Positions 1-9,300 of a stretch of DNA of 14,065 nucleotides are shown here, one piece after another (position 1 is the first letter of the stretch; every line of letters starts with the position of its first letter). The position numbers and the translations under genes were made by a program. The stretch lies in contig JAOXYB010034418.1 in assembly GCA_028565635.1 (NCBI GenBank), positions 1-14,065 on the forward strand. The letters run 5' to 3'. This stretch comes from Phoronis ovalis (taxonomy: Eukaryota; Phoronida; Phoronidae). Under the pieces are notes generated by a model, which was not told the DNA's origin, did no database searches, and was given only the letters and a program-made list of their open reading frames with translations.

Positions 1-200
1 TTTGCTACCGCAAGCTAAAATTTTGGATTGGGTTCCGCGGCACATCCCCGTATTCAAAAAACCTTGAGTACCCCCCCCGGGGACTCCATGCTTTTGCTTG
101 ATAACTTTAGAGGTGTTTTGTTTGGAAAGTAGACTTCATGCTTATGCTTGGTGAAAGCCATTTATTTGTCTCTTGACTAATATTTGCTGGTTTCTTTTAG
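1..200 (+). other. 3' part of an upstream MAST intron
   Basis: No coding signal is seen. It ends in a good pyrimidine tract and acceptor (tttcttttag). It holds a GC-rich patch with C8G4 at 71-82 and a near-identical 19-base direct repeat (82-100 and 132-150, 17/19 matches). The run gggttccgcggcac (30-43) resembles ends of hAT-type transposons; that is an impression, not a demonstrated match. Confidence 0.7.
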
Positions 201-364
201 TCCCAGTGTTCGTCTCAAGAGAAACTTCATCAGCTACCATACCAACCTACTGTTGATGAGTTGCACATGCTGACCCAGCATTTTAGTAGTGATGAAAGTA
301 ATCCAGCAGCTGAAGATGATGGACGCTTGTCTCCAATGTTAAGACCCAGGTCTCGAAGCCTGAG
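201..364 (+). CDS. MAST: MAST exon 1 in window: start of visible DUF1908 region
   Basis: Residues 1-54 plus two bases of codon 55. The segment [15 protein letters not shown] is a hallmark of MAST kinases just before and within DUF1908, followed by an acidic stretch and the Arg/Ser motif RPRSRSL. The acceptor is tttcttttag at 191-200 and the donor is gtaaat at 365. A second in-frame acceptor AG lies six bases further on, at 205-206. It would begin the exon at CSSQEK, which is as good a match to the family, so the first two residues are uncertain. Confidence 0.93.
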
Positions 365-3300
365 GTAAATATTCTGGCTTAAAGTTAAGCAGGGGTCAAC
401 ATATAAAAAGAAGAAAATAATATAACTGAATGTTTGTTTTGTCGTTTTCCACCACATTCCACTATTTTTCATTGTTAATAATAAAGGAAATGATAAAAAT
501 ACGACAGATAAATCCCTTGGTGCAGAGTCGCCATTTTTTAATTTAACGTGACGTCATCGCCGAACAAGCAATCTTTAGGTTAGTTACTCAACATTCCCCA
601 AGGGGCGCTTTTGAGATCTGCCATTTTGGAAATAACGTAATACGGTCGGGAGGCAAGCATGGTAGATAGTGAAGGGGATGTTATGGACAAGAGCCGTATG
701 CACTTGAACCAGAATATGGTTCAAACAGCAAAGAAAGCATGTCTGATGATGATGATGCAAGTTTATCGGATATCAGACAACGATTACTCTAAAATTTGGT
801 GTGAGTGCGGCAAGTGTGAGATAATTGTTGACAGACAGAACCCGGATGTTACTACTACTAGAAGTTAGGAACTGCGTACAGGACGTTTACTTTTTTGAAT
901 CTTTTTACAGCGTGCTATTTATTGTGTCATATGATTATGTCTGTTCATAATTTATAATCATATTACGAAATATACAAATTAAAGCGATCAAAAATTCGGG
1001 AAATATTCTAAAGGTGAGGTACCCTAGATACACTGCCTATAAATATAAATAGCCATGCATGAGTGGTATATTTTACTTAATTTTCCTTTTGACGTAGCTT
1101 ACTTTATAGAAACAAGCGTTCAGTAATTAAGGTATTTATGTAGGATGAGTATAAAAAATCAACGCAGCTGTTTTTACAGATCTATTATTTTATTTATTTA
1201 CATTAAGAGATGCGTTGCTCACTGTAATACAGTACTTAGGTTCGCATGGTTGTTCGACGAATACGTCACGATGACCTACTTTCTCCACTCAAAACACTGA
1301 AGAGCTCTAGAAAATGTCGGCAGCCAGAACATTAAAAAAAACAATAATTTACACTATAAGGACATTTTGTAATGTAAAAAGAATCAGGGATAATCAGAAA
1401 ATAGACTTATTTCTGTAATATATTAACTTTTAGACAATTGTCAGCTGCTTAACTTTAATGTGCAGTGAATCTTGTTAGTAAATAATAAGCAAGTAAATAA
1501 GGAGGCTATGATTAACATTCAAAAACTATTTTAAAATCTGTTTCAAATTCCGGATTTGTTCCAGCTAAAAGTAGTATATATTATGAATGATTATGGAATA
1601 TGTCATACCAAACATTTGAATTAATATGGTGTATTATGTAGTGCATTAACTTTTTTAAATCCTCCGCAAAGATCCTGGGTGCATCTCTGATATGCCAAAT
1701 AATGTAAAACAATATTTTCTTGGTACTGCAGCTCAATGGTTTCTTTGTTATCTAACTGTTCATTAATAGTTATTGTTTCACAAGAAGTCGTACAAGAAAA
1801 ATAGTATGTTACAAAGCACTGTATAACTACGGATTAACTTGCTTGACATACAGTAGTTAAAATACATGTTTTATACACAGCAACTCTTGCTGCTGCTTCT
1901 GATTAACAAAATCTATTTACATTTTTGTAGTAGTCCAGCTCGATCCCCAGGTATGGAAGGTGAAACTCTTATGATGAACAGTGTGTACAGAGATAGATTT
2001 CCCAAGGTAAGCACAAGGGTGACACAAACTAAACAGAACAATTTTAAGGGTAGTATTGTCACTTCTTCATTTGTGTATTTTAGCACTACAACAACTATTT
2101 ATCATAAAAATAAGCTTAATAATTATGTCTCAGAACCAAAAAAATATTCATTTTTGAATTTAAATTCATTGCTTATGACTGGTAGTCAATATAGATATAG
2201 ATAATATAGATAGGGCACCAAAATTTCCAGAATTCTTACAAATAAAATTAGATCTGGCTCAGTTTAAAAGCAGTAACACCATTCAAGTTTGCAATAAGAA
2301 CGTGCTTGGTGTTGAAACAAATCTTTTAAGACACATAAATATATGTATAAAGAAAATGTAATTGTTTGAAATGAAAATAACCAAAATAGGTTTATTTTGT
2401 TTTTGGTGTTCTGGTTAGTTTTTGACACCCTTCAATGAAGCAGAATTGTAAATTTATATTGAACAGCTTTCTTTCCATGCTTGACAGTATGCAAATATAT
2501 TAGTTTAGTCATTTTAACATAAAACATTTCATGGTCCTTTCATGCTTACTAAGTCATCTTCTAATAAATCAAGGTGTGTCTGCATCTGATTAAACCTGAA
2601 CATATTTCATAGAAATCTGAAGAGTTAAGCTCAAACTTTACTACGAAACTAGTTGTGCATGTAACTCATGTTTCACATATGGTCCTTACCACCAGCCCAT
2701 CACCTATATATTGAGAAAGCTGTTCTAAATGTTTAGCTTAAATAATCTGCTTAGTCCATACTAAATGTTGGCAACTACATATTAAAAACTTCTCAATAAT
2801 AAAACCACTGACATGCAATCAATATATTTTTGATTTTTCAGGCTGTTACCGTAATGGAAGAAAAGTTACAGGCCTTTATTGACAAAAATCGTGATTTTGA
2901 TACTTGCGAAGTTGCCGATGGGATAGCACGATTTGTGCATCATCAGGTAGTTGAACTTGCTCGAGACTGTTTACAAAAGTCGCAAGAAAAAATGATCTCA
3001 ACCTTATACTTTTATGAATTGTCAGAAAACTTGGAAACGTTACTGGATGATGTAAGTTATCTGTATAGCTATTTAATTTTGATAGAATCACTCATTTGCT
3101 CTACTTTTAATTTTGCTGACACATAAGATCCTTATGTTTCATACTCTTGGTTGGATTGTTCTGACATATCTATTTATGATACAATAATAATAATAAATCA
3201 TAATAAAATTATAATGAATCGGATGTATTGGACTGAAATATGTTGGATGTTTCAGGGTAAGTTTGGTATTTTTACGGTGGCTACCATAAATTAATCTACC

Positions 3301-6300
3301 GTAGTTTGTCAAAAAATTGTACTTGTATGGTAGTCAAGAATTAGGTTTGATCTGACTAATAACGTCAACTGAATAAATGGAACATTGTAAAGTTATTGGA
3401 GTTATGTAGGTTTTGTTCTATCTTCTGCATTTTCATGTTACATGTACGTGTAACATTTGTATGTTACAGGCAAAGGAGCGATCTCCTGGTGCCGTTGGGC
3501 ATATAACCGATCTCATTAAGCAGCTTCTGATCATCGTATCTAGACCGGCACGTTTGCTAGAATGTTTGGTAAGCACTGGCTATATATTGCTTTTAAACGT
3601 TTCTGGTGTTAAAAACCAATAAGGTGATTTACCTAGCTTTTTCTATCATATGTTAGATTATGGGACGAGGTGTGTTACGAACATTCTCTGGAGGCCGTGG
3701 GTATGTAAGACCAGGAATGACATTGTTGGATGTGCTTCTGGAGAAGTTGTTTTATACATGTTATCAGAACATCTTTTGCAAAACATATACATATATTGTA
3801 ACTGTCTATAAAATTTTGTTACATACCTGAAATAGTAGGTTATACAGAATTGTTTTGTTTTTAAATTTCTGTTTAATATCATCCTATACTTTATATTCTA
3901 ACTTGTTAGGAATTTGACCCTGAGGAATTTTACCATTTACTCGAGGCAGCTGAGGGTCAAGCCAAACAAATAATTCAGGCTGGTGATGTGCCTCAGTACA
4001 TTATTACTCAACTAGGCCTCAATAAAGATCCCTTGCAGGGTAGGTTTTATCAATTCCAAACCAAATTTCATAGCTTGTGCTCATATTGTTGTAAAATCAG
4101 ACATGTTTTGAAGACAAGGTATATCTTTAGTTAATTTTATGATATATTTAAACTGTATGTTAATCTGTCAATTTGTCACCTTTCATAATTATAACATGTA
4201 ACATACATGGCACAGTACATTTGGCTTATGGTCTTGGTTTAATGTCTTAATTTACAACCGTTTGAATGTATAAACTGTTTACAAACCTAGTACATGAATG
4301 CGTCATGCTGAAAGCTGGTATAACTTGTTATTTAGTATCTTTTTTGATTGCTGCAGTAATATAATGTCGTTGTCATGTAGTATTGGAGATGTGTCCTTCA
4401 TTGTAGAAATGCAAGATATTGACACTGGAGCATATTCAGCTACAGCAGAAGATCAGAAAGAAGAGAGACCTTGTAGCCCAGAAACACAGACACCTAAAGA
4501 AACCTTCCAGGCTAAGCCTCCAAAGGAAGAAGATTTTGAAAATATTAAACTTATTAGTAATGGTGCTTATGGGTAAGTTCAGTTGTCACCATGCCCAGAC
4601 ACAAACCATGATGAGGAATTGAAACTCGTGGTAGCATAATAAAGCGTATACTAAACCATTATATGGTATCACATGACTCTCAAGCTGCAGCTCTCTATTC
4701 ACAATTTTCATGAAGTTGCACAAGGTTGATGAAAAAAAATGGGATAATAATAGCCGCAAACTGCTTTTGTGTTCTTACTTACTTGAATGTGTTATCAAAA
4801 TTTAAAAGAAAACAGAAAATGCATCTTAGTGCAAACAGTAAAGTATTGTATTTTCTAAATTACTTGTTAGTTGAGACAGTACTTGAACTTTACATCAACT
4901 CTGATATTTCAGTGCTGTATACTTAGTCCGCCACAGAGAAACAAGACAGCGCTTTGCCATGAAGAAAATTTTAAAGAACCTTTTAGTGCTGCGAAACCAA
5001 GTAGAACAAGTATTTGCCGAAAGAGATATTCTGACATTCACTGATAATCCGTTTGTCGTTAGCCTTTATTGTACTTTCGAAACAAAGGTAAGTAAGTTAC
5101 GCCAAGTGAATTTCAGAATTAAATAATATATTATATTTTCCATAAGCTGTTGGATAATTTAAAACAGTTGTGTTGGCATGTCTGTTTACCTACAAGAAAT
5201 GGTACATTATATTAACAGAGTTTGAATTGGCATTCAAGTCATCTAAGAATTCTAACAAGTGCTTTGCTGTATATTAATTCTGTGTCATTTCAAGAGACAA
5301 TACAAGCCATAGAAAGCCACGGTTTATAATTATAAATATGCACAAACTACTTGAAGGTTAGAAAAATAACAGGATGTATTACTAAAAGAATAGATGCATG
5401 GTTAATGAATAAAACTCCAGACCTATATTATTGATTAAAATGTACTATAATTTTCAGAAACACTTGTGCATGGTTTTGGAATATGTAGAAGGTGGAGATT
5501 GTGCCAGTTTATTGAAGAACATACAGGGACCACTGCCTCTTGACATGGCCAGAATGTATTTTGCAGAAGCTGTGCTAGCCCTAGAGTATATACATAATTA
5601 TGGCATTGTTCATCGAGATTTAAAACCCGACAAGTGAGTCTTAAACATAATCACCTCTGATTATTAGACATGCAGTAGACGTAAGGTCACCTCACACTCA
5701 TTTGTGTAGATATCTGGAATATTGGAAAGTCACTGAATGATATACGAAAATGTGACAATGACGAAAAAATGTGTTCTGGTCAGAAAAGGAATGAGTTGCC
5801 AAGTATGTAATGATAGGGTTAATATGATCCACTACTGGTTTGAGAAAGAAATGTTAAACTACACAAACTAGTGCTTTTCATTATGTCTAGATAGCATCAC
5901 TTTTAATTTAAGTGATGGATTTCTATGACCGGTAACTGTTTTACAAAATGTTATAGGTGTCTTGATATTTATATTTTCAGTTTGCTTATCACATCTTTAG
6001 GACATATCAAGTTAACTGATTTTGGTCTTTCGAAGATGGGCTTAATGAATTGTAAGCAGTACTGTGGTTTAAATTACATTTTAAAATAAATACTGAATGC
6101 ACTATAGAATAGAAGTATTTTTTAACTTTGATATTATATGTCATAGCAGAAATGGATGCATATTGTGAAAGATAATAATTATCTGTAATGCTGCGCTGGA
6201 GAAATGATATTTTTAACTCTGGATTTGTAGGTAAAAATATGGAGGTGAGAAATGTGTCTAAACTAAGATTACTTATAAAATTTAAAATTGACCAATTCTT

Positions 6301-9300
6301 ATGTAAGTAATAAATCATTTTTAAATATGCCTTATATTATTTATACTTTCTAGTAACCACCAACTTATATGAGAAATCAATGGACAGAGATTGCAAACAG
6401 TTTCTAGACAAACAAGTGATTGGCACTCCTGAATATATTGCACCAGAAGTCATCTTGAGGGTGGGCTATGGTATGGCTATTTTTTTTAACAACTTTTAAT
6501 GTTGTAGCTATAATTAGTAGCCTGTGTACAAGTGCTATGGTGTGACCAATGTAGTATAGTAGTATGTCCAGTATATTGTGCGTGTAAAGGCACTGGCTGT
6601 ATTCTCCCCAGGCAACACTGGGAAACTTTAGTTTAAGCAACGTCGCACATTCATTCATGTGTTATCTGTTTAATATCATGGCATCTCATTGATATTTTAA
6701 AGCATAACAAAAGTCTATTGAGTAAATAATGTATCATTTGTTCTTGATGTTAATAGGTAAACCTGTGGACTGGTGGGCGATGGGAATAATTCTTTACGAA
6801 TTCTTAGTTGGTTGTGTTCCATTCTTTGGGGATACACCAGAGGAATTGTTTTCACAAGTTGTTAATGGTAAGTTATTGTGGAGAGTTCTTGCTAACTTGG
6901 TTCCTCTTAGTATTGGTTTTGACATGCAAATGCTGGAGCATCTTGTATACTGTTGTAATTTGATAAATTTTAAATCCGACTCTGAGTCAGTAATTACATT
7001 AAAGTTGTCTTTGCTTTTCTTCTTTTCCTCCTCTTTTCTTGGTGTCTTTGTTTCCTTTATCTGATACTACATTGTTCCAGCTACAAAAAAATGAATGTAA
7101 ATGTTCATATTGTAATTTCAGAGGATGTTGAATGGCCTTCAGAAGAATTTGGACCGCCAGATGATGCTAAAAATCTCATCAGCTGCTTGCTGCGTCAGAA
7201 TTCATTAGAAAGGCTTGGTACTGGTGGTGCCGGGGAAGTCAAAGCACATGAATTCTTTTACGGTCTTGACTGGGCTGGATTATTAAGACAAAAAGCAGAA
7301 TTCATCCCTGAGTTAGACAATGAAGATGATACTAGTTATTTTGATAGTAAGTTGTTTGCCATTTGTAAAAGATATAACTTTAAGTGGAAATTCATCTCAG
7401 TTATGTCATCACGGGAGCAGTTTTAAAGCATATACATAGCTTGCTAACAGCTGTTGTAATGCAAGCTTGTTTATGCTCACAATGATTCTGAACTGGAAAT
7501 AATACAAGATTCCTTTTCATTGAGGCCATGTGAATAAGTATGTTTTAGCTGCTTAAAATCATGTTGCGCTGTTTTTTACATCTATTTTTATCTTTGCAAT
7601 GGTATAATTTTAGCACGTACAGATCGATACAGCCATGATTTGGAGGGTGAGGATACGGAAGATGATAACGATGATATTATGTTTCATAGCTTTTCTTCTA
7701 TGTCACCTCGCTACAGTCAAGTGTATGATAAATTTGTGGAAATGAAAGAGGTTAGAAATTTACTTATAGTTAACTTTTTGATATGAGAAATGATTGATTG
7801 CATTTGGTTCAGTAAGTCAAAGACTGCTTTTAGATTCCATATGCCGAAGAGCCTTTTGTAGCAATCTATATATTCAAATAAAATATCATTTAGATTTATG
7901 TTCACTGATTAATTGGCTGATATAGGGTGGGTAACCATGTAGTGATAGATACAATGTATATAATAAATACAACGAATGTATCTTGAAGAGGAATATTGAT
8001 TTGTTTATTGTACTTTTGCGGGTTTAACTCAAAAAAAGGAATCTTTCTGATAAGAAAATTATTTAATAAATAAATGTCTTAATTATTAGTCCACTAATTC
8101 TACAGGGTAAAGACAGTCCTGCAAAACAGTTGCTGAGTCGAAAAGATTCTGAAGGGTCTTCGTGCTCTGATACCTCACGACGTGAAAGCTTAAGTTCTGC
8201 GGAAGCTCTTTCTCGAAAGGCCAGTGAAGGTTCTCTGGAACCACTGTCTCAGCGCAACAGTCAGAATGAGATTCAAGATCTGGGAATATCTAAACTACTT
8301 CTGGGTGAAGAGGAAGTGTTCAGCTCACCAGAAGTGTAAGTGTATGCTTGAAAAAATTAAATATTCAGTGCTTTCATGTTAAAGATGAAAGTGAGTCGTT
8401 GTACTTGTGTATTTATGGAAATTAGTAGAAGGGACAGAATTCTAGTGTTTTGTTTTTGTGACAACAGTTTTGGAATTATGTGAATGATGTTTCTATTCTT
8501 AAAGATGTTAGTTTTTAGAAACTATACATTGCACTTTAATGTACTCTAAAGTGGTATATGTTTTGCTAAATCTCAAATACTTTCTTTTACATGCCCTTAT
8601 ATTTCCGTCTCTCTTTCTGGTACCTTTGCTGTATTAGCCAAGTTAATAGTAACATTAAAATTACACACGATACACTGTGACATGTTAATTATTCTTGATT
8701 TCAGGACACCACGGTCAAATATTAGCACAAGTACTCCAGAGTCATCTCAAACAGAAAGCGATGTATCTCCTGTAATGATGAGGAAACAACGACCTCTTAT
8801 CAAAGAGTCCATCATTCCTGTATTTTCAATATCAGCTGATGGCGAAAGAACATTACCCGTAAAAGGTAATTAGAGGCCATCATTTTCATAAAACTAATCA
8901 CTGCAATTCAGCTTATGAAAAACACTTCATTTCTGGATGCATCCAATTTAATGTTTGTTTACTTTATTTTGTTACATTCACGCTAGTTCTATTTCAACTA
9001 ATAGTTTCTTGTTACTAATATATGTTGCAAAGTGCATAGACAAAGAAAGAATTAAGCTGAAAATAAAATTAAATTATAGCCAAAGATATACCTGTAGCTA
9101 CAACATGTGTATCGAAGACAAAGAATAAGAGTACGCCACTGTAGATCTATAAGCAAAATGTTATCACTGAACTTAAAAATATCCTGAATTAACTAAGTTA
9201 CCATTGTTTCAAGCAGAACTGTCTCCTGTTGAAGAAAAACAAAAAGAAGAGAAACAGAAAGATTGCACTAAACCGAAGCATGTGGTTAAAAAGCCTGTAA

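Larger units (their letters stand above)
530..1330. mobile_element. Probable decayed DNA-transposon-like insertion
   Basis: The limits are approximate. A 21-base stretch at 547-567 recurs inverted at 1250-1270 with 18/21 identity and no gaps. Between the arms lies an ORF remnant with a WCxCGxC motif. Outside the arms, GTCGCCATTTT (528-538) has a looser inverted counterpart near 1312-1325. No target-site duplication was identified and no transposase was seen, so the element class is unknown. Confidence 0.4.
365..1930 (+). other. MAST intron 1 (1566 bases) holding a probable transposon remnant
   Basis: The intron runs from gtaaat to tttttgtag. It is the longest of the window, and its middle part (about 530-1330) differs from the rest: more CpG, an inverted repeat, promoter-like motifs and a broken ORF, all listed separately. 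The remainder is AT-rich, with no coding signal seen. Confidence 0.9.

Noticed and set aside
230-472. Minus-strand open frame over exon 1
   Set aside because: It is the antisense of a conserved MAST exon plus intron, with low-complexity hydrophobic content.
3658-3882. Minus-strand 74-residue ORF in intron 4
   Set aside because: No motif is recognised in it; the patch is better explained as a cryptic exon or repeat scrap on the + strand.
4355-4406. Upstream acceptor (ttgctgcag) extending exon 6
   Set aside because: In the frame entering from exon 5 it gives a TAA almost at once, while the acceptor at 4406 restores the conserved protein.
6225-6250. 14-base microexon between tttgtag and gtgag in intron 9
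   Set aside because: Exons 9 and 10 join directly to give the full conserved activation segment. Adding 14 bases would break the frame.
6868-7064. Open frame running from exon 11 into intron 11
   Set aside because: The added sequence is hydrophobic intron translation, and splicing 6867 to 7122 restores the conserved VVNEDVEWP segment.
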